A stretch of DNA of 64,000 nt. Origin: Dromiciops gliroides (taxonomy: Eukaryota > Chordata > Mammalia > Microbiotheria > Microbiotheriidae). Location: contig NC_057863.1 in assembly GCF_019393635.1 (NCBI RefSeq), positions 622,661,791 to 622,725,790 on the forward strand. Reading direction: 5' to 3'. The notes beneath the pieces are model-generated. The model did not search any database, was not told the origin of the DNA, and saw only the letters and a list, made by a program, of their open reading frames with translations. Within the stretch, counting starts at the first letter, position 1. Each line of letters begins with the position of its first letter. Shown here piece after piece: positions 1 to 11,370 of this stretch. Position numbers and translations under genes: made by a program.

Positions 1-117
1 AGTGACTTGCCCAGGGTCTCATAGCTAGTAAGTGCCTGAGGCTGGATTTGAACTCAGGAAGATGAGTCTTCCTGACTCCAGACTCGGTTCTTTGTGTACT
101 ATGGTACCACCTGGCAT
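1..117 (-). repeat. Old CORE-SINE (MIR/THER1 type), cut by window edge
   Basis: Antisense core block (gtgacttgcccagggtc, then gctggatttgaactcagg and the tcttcctgactccag block). It is more diverged than the young SINEs and continues beyond base 1. Confidence 0.7.
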
Positions 118-879
118 GTACATAACTATAGACTAAATAATAGGTTAATTTTTTTGAGGGGAAAATCCTAACAGTTGGGGATCAGGCTTCATGTAGAAGG
201 TGGCACCTGAAACCAGGCATGATGGCACATATCTGTAGTCCCTGCAGCTGGGGAGACTGAGGATGGTAAATGGCTTGAGTTGCTGTAGGAAAAATATAGT
301 CCATAGATGTCTGGGCTAAGTTCAGTCCCAATGGTGACACCCCACCCCAGAAGTGGAGGGGAAGCACCAGGTTGCCTAAAGAGCAGTAGACAGGCTTAGG
401 TCAGAGATGAAACAAAAAGTTCAAAGCTTCCAGGTGATTCTGGATGGCTGTATATCATAGAAAACCTTGACCTCAAGATTTGGGGGCCCCAAAGGGCAGT
501 AGGACATAAGCCATCCCATTATGAAACTAATCCTTTCTGTTCCCACTGACACTTTTGGCATCAGGGCGAAAAATTTTATGTTCCCTTTCAAAAGCTACCC
601 CTGAATTCCCCACTTCTCCTCCTCCAGACTCATTATTTTCTTATTTTGCAATAACTTCAGCCCTCTCCTTCTATGCACAATTTCCCTCCTTTCCCAGAAA
701 TAATCCACACCAAATTCCTTGTCCTGGCTCCTTTAAAAGACTCCTCTGGCCCCTGTCCCATTGTTCTTCTCACCCTAACACCACACCAGTATCTTCAGCT
801 TCCACAAAAATCTCCTCCTCCCACTCCTAACCACAGAAATTCCATAGGATTGCCTTAGGGAAAGTGTCCTAACTCACTC
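118..879. other. Unassigned unique-looking sequence
   Basis: I recognise no repeat or coding exon. Short open frames on both strands here lack family resemblance. A cytosine-rich stretch lies at 590-840. Confidence 0.5.
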
Positions 880-1000
880 ATTCTGGTTCTCAGTTTCCTC
901 ATCAGTAGGACCAGATGATCCCCAAGGCTCCTTCTACCACTATATTCTATGGATTCTACGAGCTCTTTCCCACCTGGAGATCTTGAAACCTCCAAGGCTC
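880..1000 (+). repeat. MIR-type SINE, 3' part
   Basis: Shows ctcagtttcctcatc, then gatgatccccaaggctcctt and ctatggattct, the usual 3' half of an old MIR-like element. Confidence 0.55.
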
Positions 1001-1356
1001 TTTCAATGACACATTAGTCACTCTTTCTGATCCCCCAATCCCTTCCCTGGACTACTTAGTTTCTCCCACCCCACCCCCAAATTATTTATATCAAAGTTAA
1101 GAATCCACCCACTAAAATATGATTGATCCAAAAACTAAGGAAAATAGTTGTTTCCAAGGTCTTAGCACAGCCTCTTTGTGCAAAAGAAACACTCCAATTC
1201 CATGCTTCTCTTACCAAGTCACCTAAGGTGGAGAGAGAGGGTGCTTTAGCAAGTGGGGACATTTTATTATTGGGAGGATGGGTAAGGTCATCTTTCTGCT
1301 GTTTGACCCCTTCCCAAGCTCACTTTAATATTGTGAGAATTATGAAACAGTTTTTT
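1001..1356. other. Unassigned sequence
   Basis: Nothing recognised between the MIR-type piece and the first young SINE. Confidence 0.4.
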
Positions 1357-1501
1357 GGGGACAGCTAGGTTAAGCAGTGGATAAAGCACTGGCCCTGGAT
1401 TCAGGAGGACCTGAGTTCAAATCCGGCCTTAACACTTAACACTTACTAGCTATGTGACCCTGGGCAAGTCACTTAACTCATTGCCCTGAAAAAAAAAAAA
1501 G
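1357..1501 (+). repeat. Young tRNA-derived CORE-SINE (MAR1/WSINE type)
   Basis: Reference entry for this family. The 5' half is tRNA-like: an A-box-like stretch (ggtggcgcagtgga in better copies) and a B box (gagttcaaatcc), so RNA polymerase III transcription is expected. The middle is the CORE domain shared with MIR (acttactagctgtgtgaccctgggc). The 3' end is short (aaccccaattgcctcac or aaccctcattgccctgc) followed by poly(A), which implies L1 mobilisation. A typical copy is about 145 bases plus tail. This copy is full length with a 12-base A tail. Confidence 0.9.
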
Positions 1502-3215
1502 GAAAAAGAAATAGCCAAGATAGTGGAGGAAAGGCAGTAAACACTCAGACTTTCTGACACAATTACTCCAAAAAAACTCCAAACACAGATAGAAGACAAC
1601 TCCTGGAGCAGCAGAACCCACAAAAAAGATAGCTGAGATTATTTTCCAGCCAAAGACACCTTGGAAGTTCAGCAGAAGGGGGAGCTGGGCTGAAAGTGGA
1701 ATCTAGACCCACCATCACGCTGACACAGATACAGCCCCAGACAGGCTGCGCCAGAAAAACTTACCCCTGAGCCTCTGAATCAGCTACAATGCCGGCGTCT
1801 TCTAGAACTACACTCATGGTCTGGTGAAAGGGTTAAATGGCTGGCATGAGGGGAGTCTGCAGGGGTATATTCAGGAGCTAAGGGGGGATTTGGATGTCCT
1901 ACCCCATCAGGAAACCAGGAAGAAACCTTAAGCAGTGGTGGCCCAGGTTGGGGAGGGGTGCAGGCTCATTGGAGCTAGCAACCACAGCACATAAAGTTTT
2001 GCTGCCTGGTTGATTGGCAAATTGGCCTAGGATCTTCTACAGATGAGAGAAAGGACCAGGTGAGTGAAGAAACTGCCCCTCATTAAATCATAACACCTGG
2101 GACCCCCTGAAGCTTGGGACGGTATATCCTGGAAGCAGGACCCCATACTAGGAAGGAGTTAAAAGTCAAGTGAAAGATGAGCAGGATGAGCAGGCAGAGA
2201 AAGTTACAAATCATAGAAAGCTTCTTTAGTGACAAGGAAGATTGAGGTGCACCCTCAGAAGAGGATAGCAAAGGGCCCCTATATCTAAAGCTTCCAAGAA
2301 AAATAAGAATTGGTCTCAGGCCATAGAGGCGCTCAAAAAGGACTTTGAAGATAAAGTTAGAGAGGTAGAGGAAAAAATGGAATGAAAAATTAGGGTGATG
2401 CAGGAAAGACATGAGAAAAAAGTCAACAGCTTGAAAAGCCAAATGGAAAAGGAGATGCAAAAGCTTTCTAATGAAAATAATTGCCTAAGAATTAGGATTG
2501 AACAAATGGAAGCTAGTGACTTTATGAGAAACCAAGACATAATAGAGCAAATCCAAATGAATAAAAAAAATAGAGAGCAATGTGAAATATCTTCTTGGAA
2601 AAACTGCTGACCTGGAAAATAGATCCAGGAGAGATAATTTGAAAATTATTGGGCTACCTGAAAACCATGATCAAAGAAAGAACTTAGACATCATCATCCA
2701 AGAAATTGTCTGGGAAAGTTACCCTAACTTTCCAGAAGCAGAAGGTAAAATAGAAATTGAAAGAATTCACCAATCACTTCCTGAAAGAGATCCGAAAAGG
2801 AAAACATCCAGGAATATTATAGCCAAATTCCAAAGCTCCCAGGTCAAGGAGAAAATATTGCAAGCAGCCAGAAATAAGCAATTCAACTACTGTGGAGCCA
2901 CGGTAAGAATAGCACAGGATTGGGACAGCTAGGTGGCACAATGGATAAAGCACTGGCCCTGGATTCAGGAGGACCTGAGTTCAAATCCGGCCTCAGACAC
3001 TTAACACTTACTAGCTGTGTGACCCTGGGCAAGTCACTTAACCCCAATTGCCTCACCAAAAAAAAAAAAAAGAATAGCACAGGATCTAGCAGCTTCTACA
3101 TTAAAGGGTCGGAGAGCATGGAATATGATATTTCAGAAGGCAAAGGAATTGAGTTTACAACCAAAAATCACCTACCCAGCAAAACTGAGTATATTCTTTC
3201 AGGAAAAAATAAACA
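1502..3215 (+). mobile_element. LINE-1 fragment: 5' UTR and ORF1, SINE-interrupted
   Basis: 1502-2080 resembles the marsupial L1 5' UTR (gccaagatagtggaggaaagg; ggagcagcagaacccac). ORF1 follows in pieces. A charged heptad-like coiled coil is encoded at 2395-2610. The RNA-binding domain motif NLKIIGLPE is at 2636-2662, close to the NIRIIGVPE motif known in L1 ORF1p. The C-terminal domain shows RNIIAKFQSSQVKEKIL. The frame shifts near 2600 and a stop lies early, so it is dead. A SINE interrupts it at 2921-3069. The copy ends near 3215, without ORF2. Confidence 0.85.
2921..3069 (+). repeat. Young CORE-SINE nested in L1 ORF1
   Basis: Full length. A 16-base target-site duplication AAGAATAGCACAGGAT flanks it (2905-2920 and 3070-3085), showing that it landed in an already present L1. 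Confidence 0.95.
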
Positions 3216-3734
3216 GTTTATTCACCAACTATCCAGTGCTATCCAGTTCCCCCTGAATCTTCTCTTCAAAAGAAGCTATAGCATGTTCAGTGGCCACACC
3301 CCAGTAAACCATCTTGAAAGATGGACCAAACCAAGTTGAAATTAACTGACAGGCCTCAAACCCCTCCATGAGTTAGGGAGGATTCTACCCCAAGCATATG
3401 AAGACTTTCCCCCGGAGCAGAATGGACAGATGAGTTACAACAATGAGCATACCTGTGGATGACCAAAGCATGCTCTGCTCCAAAAAAAGCAAGAGAAACA
3501 AACTGTCAGTTTAAGTGTTGGTGTAGCTATAAAGACAGAGAGACTTTATTGCCCATTGACAGTCCAAAGAAGTGCTGAATTTGGTTTAAGACAGATGTTC
3601 TCAACACTGCCCTCTGAAGTTCTTGATTCATTGAGCATTTCAGTCCAGTTCCAGAGTTCATCAAGACTTTTCAGACTTTTACGTTTTCCCAAAGGCCAAA
3701 CAATATGGTTAATGGAATTAGAATGCGGGAGATC
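3216..3734. other. Unassigned 0.5 kb between two L1 copies
   Basis: Not recognised. It starts where the first L1 ORF1 stops and ends at the next L1 5' UTR. It could be an LTR fragment or unique DNA. No coding resemblance. Confidence 0.4.
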
Positions 3735-5180
3735 AGAACTTCTGATTAAGATGGCAGCATGAAAGGTCAGAGAGGAGTCCAGTTCAACCACATGTACTCC
3801 AGAAATGATTTTTAAAGGCATCAAGATAAGTGATGATCAAGGAAACAAAGCAAAACTAGAGCAAGTGCTTTCATCCAGCCCAGTGCTACAGAAAAAGATA
3901 GCCAGACGACTATCAGAGAAACCATCTCAAACACAGCTAAATAAGTTAGAAGATCACCAGCCTGCAAAGCAAAGATGCATACTTTGGGACACCTGAAACC
4001 TGCAGCACTCTCTACCAAGGAGGCAAGAAGCCCTGGGTAAGCAGATGGGGAAACCCCAGAGGGATGAGGGACAGAAGTCTTTAGCACTTTGAGACACTTC
4101 AGAAGACCTAAACAGCTCTGTACCAAGGAGCAAGAATCCCAGAATGCTTGGATGGGGAAGTCACTGGAAAGTTGGAACCTGCAGTTCTCAAACCATGATC
4201 AGAGAGCCCAGATGCCTTAGGAGGCCACAAGGTTAGAGAAATCTGATCTGAGATTCTCCAGAAGGCCCCACAGCTCTATGAACTCAGATGATCCAGAATG
4301 TCCTGAAAGTTGTCTGGGTTCTAAAGGCAGACACACAAGAGGAGGTGAAAGTCAATGGCAGGAGGCCAAGTAATTGAGGTCAGGATCAAAGAGGACCTGA
4401 CCATCTCATCCAAGAGTACAAAAAGGGACAGAGCAGATCTAATACTAGAGACATGACTAAATAGAAACCACTCTGAAGAAATATTAGGAATCACGAGATT
4501 TCAAAGAGATATACCCAAAAGAAGAGAGTAATTCTACAACAGCCACAAATGGAACCTCAAAGGAAAAAACAGCATAGACACAGAAACACTATAAGAGAAT
4601 CTGGAAGCAATTAAGCCAAGAGATTTTTTTTAATGGACTTATAAGTGAAATCAGAGCACTGGCAGAAACAATTGGAAGGAAAATAAATAGAACAGTAGGT
4701 GAAAATCTTACCCAAATAACATACTGCCTGAAAAAGAAAATGGAGCAAACAGAACTCAATGACTCCATGAGACAAAAAGAAATAATAGAACAAAATGAAA
4801 AATTGGAAAAAGCGAAGAAAGCATTGGGTATGTACTGTTAACAACAATTAACCTGGAAAATGAATCAAAGAGAGATGACCTAAGAACCATTAAATTCCAT
4901 GAAAAGTATGACCAAACAAAAAACCCAGATACTATATTTCAAGAAATCATAAATGAAAATTGCCTAGAACTATCAGAGGGTAATGTGAAAATATCAAGAA
5001 TCCATGACCTCCTGAAAGAAGTCCCAAAATAAAAAATCCTCTGAATATCATGGTCAAAATCCGGAATGTCCACAACAAAGAAAAAATACTTCAAGCATCC
5101 AGAAGAAGGGTATAAATACCAAAGAACCAGTCCAGGATCATACAAGACTCTGCAGATACTGCTTTATTTTTTTAAAAACA
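3735..5180 (+). mobile_element. LINE-1 fragment, second family: 5' UTR and ORF1
   Basis: Starts with aagatggcagcatgaaagg, typical of an L1 5' end. ORF1-like coding lies at 4560-5150: a Lys/Glu-rich coiled coil, then a block aligning with the RNA-binding domain, with ENCLELSEGNVKISRIHDLL at about 4953-5012 parallel to the first copy. Frames are broken. It differs clearly from the copy at 1.5-3.2 kb, so it is another subfamily. Confidence 0.75.
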
Positions 5181-5188
5181 TATTTATT

Positions 5189-5333
5189 GGGGACAGCTAG
5201 GTGGCGCAGTGGATAAAGCGCCAGCCCTGGATTCAGGAGGACCTGAGTTCAAATCTGGCCTCAGACACTTGACATTTACTAGCTGTGTGACCCTGGGCAG
5301 GTTACTTAACCCTCATTTCTCCACCCCCCAAAA
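5189..5333 (+). repeat. Young CORE-SINE
   Basis: Full length. Flanks tatttatt on the left and tatttatttatt on the right are a likely target duplication. Confidence 0.9.
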
Positions 5334-5541
5334 ATGTATTTATTTATTGTTATATTTTGAGTTTTGAGTTGTCTCCCTTTCTCTGTTCCAACCCCACATT
5401 GGAGAAGGCCAACATTATAGATAGATATGTAGATATGTGTGTATATATACATATGTGTGTGTATGTATTTACAACCATACAATACATACTTTCATATATT
5501 AGTTCTTTTTCTGGATGTGGATAGCATTTTTCTTTATAAGT

Positions 5542-6176
5542 TGTGGCAAGTAAAACTATATGTGGTCACCTTATTTCTGTCCCAAGTTTGGGGAAAATTA
5601 GCTGGGGTTTCTAATATAGTTGTAACTTATAAATTAGAAGCTTTATCACCAGTTTGGGGGTATTAAGAATTTATTAAAATATATTAAATATTAGTAAAGA
5701 GAGTGCACATGTCTCTGAAAGTTAAGAAAAGGCCTATGTAGCCTAGAAGAGAGAATAGAGCTCAGCCTGGCCTTCTTGCCTAGAGGAAAAATATAGCTCA
5801 CCTGGCCTGCTTCCTCCTCCAAGTCCTCTGCCACCAAGAGCACCCCCAAGAGAGTCTAACTCAGAGTAACTGGATGTGGAAGCTTTTTATGGGTCTGGAG
5901 GAGAAACAGTCCTTACACACTGCTTCAAGCTAATTGCCTAGCACCAACCAAATCCATTGGTTCACTGGACTTGAGGGTGGTCCCAGTTTGAGGTCAAAGT
6001 TCACACCCTCTGAGAACACACCCTCTTGAGGGCAGGCAGGTGTGGTTTTAATTGAATTAACTTTAAGTAAGTTAATTAGCAGTCAGTCAATACAATCAAT
6101 ATTAATCCAATCAACATTAATCCAATCAATGGGGGGGGGCCTTTGGGCTTTCCCAAAACACTATTATTTTCTCACA
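5542..6176 (-). mobile_element. Solo LTR, family A (endogenous retrovirus, class I-like)
   Basis: Inserted in the L1 at 5.3-7.0 kb with a 4-base target duplication AAGT (5538-5541 and 6177-6180). Element ends are TGTG...CACA. In its own orientation it has a TATA-like ataaaaagctt (around 5884-5892) and an AATAAA signal (5670-5675). It is the same family as 56647-57253: both share a gaagcagtgtgtaagga block just upstream of TATA. A 4-base duplication suits class I elements. No internal retroviral region adjoins it. Confidence 0.85.
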
Positions 6177-6574
6177 AAGTCTTTTGTAGTTGATTTGAAT
6201 GATCAATATTGCTCAAAATAGCTTAGTCATTCACAATTGCTCTTTGAACAATATTGCTGTTACTATATACAAAATTTTCTTGATTCTGCCCATTTCACTC
6301 TTCATTATTTTATGCAAGTCTTTCCATGGTTTTCTAAAACCAACCTGCTCATCATTTCTTATAGCATAGTAGTATTCCATCATGATTATATACCATAACT
6401 TGTTCAGCCATTCCCTAATTTCTGGGCATCTTCTCACTTTCCAGTTCTTTGCCACCAAAAAAAAAAGAGAGCTACTATGAATATTTTAGAACATATAGGT
6501 TCCTTTCCTTTTACCCTGATCATGTTGAGAAGCAGACCCAATAAATGGTATTGCTGAGTCAAAGGGTATGCAGA

Positions 6575-6727
6575 GGGGGCAGCTAGGTGGTGCAGTGGAT
6601 AAAGCACCAGCCTTGGATTCAGGAGGACCTGAGTTCAAATCTGGCCTCAGAGATTTGACACTTATTAGCTGTGTGACCCTGGGCATGTCACTTATCCTTC
6701 ATTGCCCTGCAAAAAACCCCCCAAAAC
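6575..6727 (+). repeat. Young CORE-SINE nested in L1
   Basis: Target duplication aaagggtatgca / aaaggtatgcac, inside the antisense L1 block that normally reads caaagggtatgcacagtttg. The tail is a C/A mixture. Confidence 0.92.
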
Positions 6728-7505
6728 AAAAGGTATGCACAGTTTGATAGCACTTTGGTCAAAATTTCAAATTGCTCTCCAAAATAGTTGGATTAGTTCA
6801 CAATTCCACTAACAGTGTATTAGTGTTTTCCCACATCTCTTCCAACATTTGTGATTTTCCTTTTCTGTCACAGTAGCCAATCTCATACATGTGAGATGGT
6901 ACCTAAGAGTTTGTGTTTCTCTAATCAATAATGATTTAGAGCATTTTTTCACATGACTATATTTAGCTTTGATATCTTCTTCCAAAAATTGTCTATTCAT
7001 ATCCTTTGGCCATTTATCAATTGGGGAGTAGCTACTACTTTCAAGAAGAGAAAATCTTGTAATACAAAATTCCAAAAGGTTAACAACCAATCATAACTTG
7101 TCCTGAAAAACTGGATATAATCATATGGGGGAGAAAATGTTTCTTTGATGGAACAGAGGACTTTTAAGGATTCCTAATGAAAAGACAAGAAATTAGAATG
7201 CACTTTAGATTGCAAACACAGGAATGAACAGAAAGTCAATTAGAGAAAGTTAAATATATTTAAGCAACAAGAAAGAGCTTAAGCAAACATAGGAATCAAC
7301 AGAAACTAAGAAAGTTTAATATATTTCAGCAACAAGGAAGCAACATGGATGCTAACAGAAAAAGTGCCAAGTGTCCCTTCAGAATCCTGATATCAAAGGC
7401 CACAAAAGGAATTAAATAAAATTAGCAGAGGGCCTGGGATGATTTTGGTTATGTTAAAAACACAAAGAAGCATAGGAGTCAATGGAGCTTTCTTCAATAC
7501 AGTAA

Positions 7506-7547
7506 ATTATATATATATACACACACGTATACATATATATACATACC

Positions 7548-7627
<80 letters not shown>

Positions 7628-7635
7628 TATATAAC
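7506..7635. repeat. (TA)n / (CA)n microsatellite
   Basis: About 65 bases of nearly perfect AT alternation (7551-7616) flanked by TACA/CACA variants. It lies within L1 sequence. Confidence 0.97.
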
Positions 7636-8510
7636 CCAGAAGTCAGCATTATATGTAATGGAGAAATGATAGAGTTTTCCAATAATGTCCATTATTATTT
7701 AATATAGTTCTAGAAATCCTAGCTGTAGCAATAGAACAAGGAAAATAAACTAAGGGATATCTGATTACTTACTGCCTTAGGGAAGGAAGAGGGGAGGGAA
7801 GGAAGGATAAAATTTGGAACTCAAAATGTTAAATAAAAATGTTTATTATATTTTCAAAGAATACGCATATATAAAGAATAAAAAATTAAGGGAGTAAGCA
7901 CAAGCAAAGAGGAATCAAAGGTATATTTTATACATATATATGTATATGTGTATAGTAAATGGATGGTGATCTGCTTAAAGAAACCTAGAGATTTTACCAA
8001 AAATTAATTGAAGCAATAACTATAGAAAAATAGTAGAATCTAAAATAAACACATAAATCATAAGCCTTTTATTTTTGTCAAGAAGACACAGAATGAATAT
8101 TCATAATCTAGATAACTACATGTAGATAACTACAAAATGTATTAAAGTTTTTGGGGTTCGCCTATCAAGACACATATAGGAACTGTATGAATACAACTAC
8201 AAAACATTCTTTTCAGAAATAAGAGATAATAGTTGGAGAGATATTAATTGTTTATGGTTAGACCATACCACCATAATACTATTATGTGGCAATAGTAGTT
8301 AAATTAATTTAGGTATTCAGCATTATACCACTCAAATATGAAAGAGAAGCTTTACAAAACTAGGGGGAAAATATAATTCATTTGGAGGAACAAATGATCA
8401 AGAATTTAAAGAGAAATAATGAAAAAAGGTAGCAAGGAAGGGGGTCTATCAGTATCAGGTCTTAAACTGAATTACTGAGCAATAATCATTTTTAAAAAGT
8501 ATTGGGTACT

Positions 8511-8655
8511 GGGGCAGCTAGGTGGCGCAGTGGATAAAGCGCCAGCCCTGGAGTCAGGAGTACCCGAGTTCAAGTCCGGCCTCCGACACTTGACATTTAC
8601 TGGCTGTGTGACCCTGGGCAAGTCGCTTAACCCCAATTGCCTCACTAAAAAAAAA
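8511..8655 (+). repeat. Young CORE-SINE nested in L1 ORF2
   Basis: Full length, low divergence. Target duplication AAAGTATTGGGTACT on both sides. L1 ORF2 sequence continues after it. Confidence 0.95.
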
Positions 8656-9050
8656 AAAAGTATTGGGTACTTGTTAAATGGAAAGATCAATCAATGGGGA
8701 AATTAGGTGTAATCATATGGAAGCAAACAAACACAGTAGCAAAGAGTGGTAGACTAGAGGGCAGAATAAGGCATACCTTTTCAGACATGGCTGATTTGTA
8801 CTTTTGCTTACTTAACTATGATCATTTGTTTCAAGGAAATTTTAAAAAATTATATTTCCTCCCAATTATTAAGCATTCATTTTTCCCCCTCTTATCTCCC
8901 CTACTGGGGGAAAAACTGGAAAGTAACAAATACACAGTCAAACAAAGAAAATTCCCTTATTGTTCATGTCCAAAATATGTCTCATTCTGCATGTTTCTTC
9001 CACTATCTCCCTGAAGATGAGTAACATTCTTCATCACTGGTCCCCTAGAG

Positions 9051-9262
9051 CAGTGATGACAAACTCAAATAGAAATGGGGGTCTCTAAACTGTACACAAG
9101 GATCCCTGAAGCCTCATATTAACTTAGGAAACCATATATTAACATTATTTATGTTCTATTATATTTTATTTACATTGATAAATATTAGCATTTAAAACAT
9201 TTTAATAATAAACATTTATAGTAAACACATTAATCTGGTTCAGACCATATTTGACACTTCTG
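9051..9262. mobile_element. Non-autonomous hAT DNA transposon (Charlie-like)
   Basis: Ends are CAGTGATGACAAACTC and (reverse complement of the right end) CAGAAGTGTCAAATATGG, resembling the hAT end CAGNGGTGTCAAACTC. The expected 8-base duplication is present but worn (ccctagag / ctctaaaa). It shares interior text with 23040-23242. Confidence 0.7.
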
Positions 9263-9589
9263 CTCTAAAATGATGGATTTATCAGAGTTCTTACATTGTC
9301 CAAAATTGGAATTTTTTTTTAACAATGTTACTGTCATAGTATCACTTATTCTCTGATTTCTCACTTTGCTACGCATCTGTTGATACAAGTCTTTCCAGGT
9401 TTCTTTTAAATCATTTCTTTATTTCTTATGGCACAATAACATTCCATTAATTCACATTCCATAATATGACCTGCTATTCCCCAACTGGTAGGTACCCTTA
9501 GTTTTCAGTTTTTTGCAACTACAAAAAGAAGTGTTATAAATGTATCTTACATATTGAACCTTTTCCTGTTTCTTTGTTCTTTTACTATC

Positions 9590-10132
9590 CTCCAAGTATA
9601 ATGAACACTTACCTACTTGCTATTCATTCCCCTTACAAGACATGTTACATATCCCTCACTTTTTTTTTTTTTTTTTTGGTGAGGTGAGGCAATTAGGGTT
9701 AAGTGATTTCCCCAGGGTTACACAGCTAGTAAGTGTCACGTGTCTTGAGGCTGGATTTAAACTCAGGTCCTCCTGACTCCAGGGTTGGTGCTTTATCCAC
9801 TGTACCCCCTAGCTGCCCCAATCTCCCTCATTTTTATTGGTTTCCCCCCATACCTGGAATTCTCTCTTTCCTCATCTCCAAATCTCACCTTCTCTGGCTT
9901 CCTTTAAGTCTCAGCTAGAATCTCACCTTCTATAAGTTTTTCTCTATTGCCCCTTAGTGCCTTCTCTCTGTAGATTATTTTAAATTTATCCCATATATAT
10001 CTTATATGTATGTAGTTGTTTGCCTTTTAGATTGTGATCTCATTGAGGGCAGACACTTATGTCTTTGTATCCCTAGTGCTTAAGCTCAGTTTCTGGTACA
10101 GGCACTGAATTAATGCTCATTGACTTAACTTT
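9590..10132 (+). mobile_element. LINE-2 3' end inside an L1
   Basis: The L2 text runs tacctggaattctc, ggcttcctttaagtctcagc, ttgatctcattgagggcag-like, and ends near aatgctcattgacttaac. It sits between two parts of one antisense L1 that would otherwise join. Confidence 0.75.
9661..9819 (-). repeat. Young CORE-SINE in an L2 copy
   Basis: Antisense, T17 start. Approximate duplication atccctcacttt / atctccctcattt. Confidence 0.92.
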
Positions 10133-10457
10133 ACTATTGTCCTGGGAGCAATATTGCTGAGTCAAGAGAGTATGTATAGTTTGGAAACTTTAGACAAAGC
10201 CCCAAATTGCTTTCCAGAATTACTGTACCAATTCTCAGTACTGCCAACAGTACATCATTGTACTTACTTTCCCACATTTTTCTTTTGTGTCAACTTTGAC
10301 AATCTGATGGGTGTGAGGTGGAATTATAGAGGTGTTAAAATGTTAATTTCTCTCATTATTAGTGATTTGTTGTGTTTTTATATTACTATAGACGGCTTGG
10401 ATTATAGAGGAGTTTTCTTTTTTAAGTGGAGGGAGATTTGGTGGGAAAGGGAAAGGA

Positions 10458-10502
10458 TGGTGATGATGATGGAGGAGGAGGAGGAGGAAGAAGAAGAAGA
10501 AG
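10458..10502 (+). repeat. (GAT)n(GGA)n(AGA)n microsatellite
   Basis: Runs from atgatgatgg to gaagaagaagaagag at the edge of the L1 fragment. Confidence 0.9.
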
Positions 10503-10844
10503 AGTGTCATTGAAGCATTTTTTAATAAAATGAACAGCAGTGAACAGAAAGAAGCTCAGAGAAAGCTACAGATAAGCAGGGCAGCTTTGAAATTAATATG
10601 TTAAATTTCTTATCTACTTTTAAAAAATATAAGATAGACATCCTAGAGATTTGAGGTTTCATTTAATCCTTTTTTTTTCTATTCCTCTTTGTATATGGGA
10701 ATATTCATGTTTGTTGGTATATGTCAAGTTCAATTTTTTTAAAAAAATTACATAGAAAGCAGGAGACCACCAGTGATAGAAGGGGTTAATGTCTCTCCTT
10801 CATTCTATTACTTCATTCTCCAATCACTCATCCACACAACTGCC

Positions 10845-11359
10845 TGTTAACAATGAAATAAAGAAACTGAATATCATCTAGCTGCAAAGCATGCAGCTGC
10901 AGAAACAAATCAGGCCAAGGTTCTCAGCAGCATAAGAGACCCTGAACCCTGGTTTCTATATAGTTATATATAGTTTGTAAGGAGTGATAAAAAGGATGTA
11001 AAGAGTAAGCCATATGATTTCTTATTGACAAAGGGGTTGGGAGACACTCAGGTGAGAGGGAGAGGGGTATTCTTGTAGTTGTGTGATAGTGGGGGGGGTA
11101 TTCTTGTTAAATCACCAAAATGAGGTTACTCATATGAAGTTAAAACCTCACAAAATTATGGACAAAGGAAAAATGGAGTCACTAATGTTCGGTTTTTTTT
11201 GTAGGGCAATAAGGGTTAAGTGACTTGCCCAAGGTCACACAGCTAGTAAGTGTTAAGTGTCTGAGGCTGAATTTGAACTCAGGTCCTCCTGAATCCAGGG
11301 CTGGTGCTTTATCCATTGCATTACCTAGCTGCCCCACTAATGTTATTTTTAATGTAACA
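10845..11359 (-). mobile_element. LTR family B, 3' LTR of the putative provirus
   Basis: Aligns by eye with 17377-17784: aatgaaataaagaaac, ggatgtaaagagtaagcca, gagacactcaggtgagaggg, tttttaatgtaaca. Contains a SINE at 11190-11335. Confidence 0.8.
11190..11335 (-). repeat. Young CORE-SINE nested in LTR
   Basis: Target duplication ACTAATGTT (11181-11189 and 11336-11344). Confidence 0.95.
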
Positions 11360-11370
11360 TTCCTCTCTTT

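Larger units (their letters stand above)
5334..7035 (-). mobile_element. LINE-1 3' end (ORF2 end and 3' UTR), split by an LTR and a SINE
   Basis: Antisense L1 in three parts: 5334-5541, 6177-6574 and 6728-7035. Recognised blocks (as read on plus) are tggatagcatttttc, cattcacaattgctctttga, ctttccatggttttct, ccattccctaatttctgggc, and atttagagcattttttcaca at the inner end. Reading resumes correctly across both insertions. Confidence 0.88.
7060..8850 (+). mobile_element. LINE-1 mosaic, sense: ORF1 end, ORF2 pieces, 3' end
   Basis: Around 7190-7260 resembles the ORF1 3' end (gattgcaaacacaggaatg). 7640-7740 matches the ORF2 reverse-transcriptase area (cattatatgtaatgg; atatagttctagaaatcctagc). 7755-7850 looks like a 3' end (aaatttggaactcaaaatgtt). 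8130-8510 and 8656-8760 match late ORF2 (ataggaactgtatgaatac; attcatttggaggaacaaa). The order is not that of one intact element, so several copies or rearrangement are likely. A (TA)n tract and a SINE interrupt it. Confidence 0.7.
8851..10400 (-). mobile_element. LINE-1 3' end, older subfamily, in three parts
   Basis: Antisense parts 8851-9050, 9263-9575 and 10136-10400. Landmarks are caagtctttccaggtttctt, cattccccaact-like text, then cccaaattgctttccagaat and gatgggtgtgaggtgga. It is interrupted by a hAT relic and by an L2 copy that itself carries a SINE. Confidence 0.75.

Noticed and set aside
1357-1501. SINE heads as functional tRNA genes
   Set aside because: A and B boxes are present, but the anticodon arm and acceptor pairing are not tRNA-like, and the CORE domain follows.
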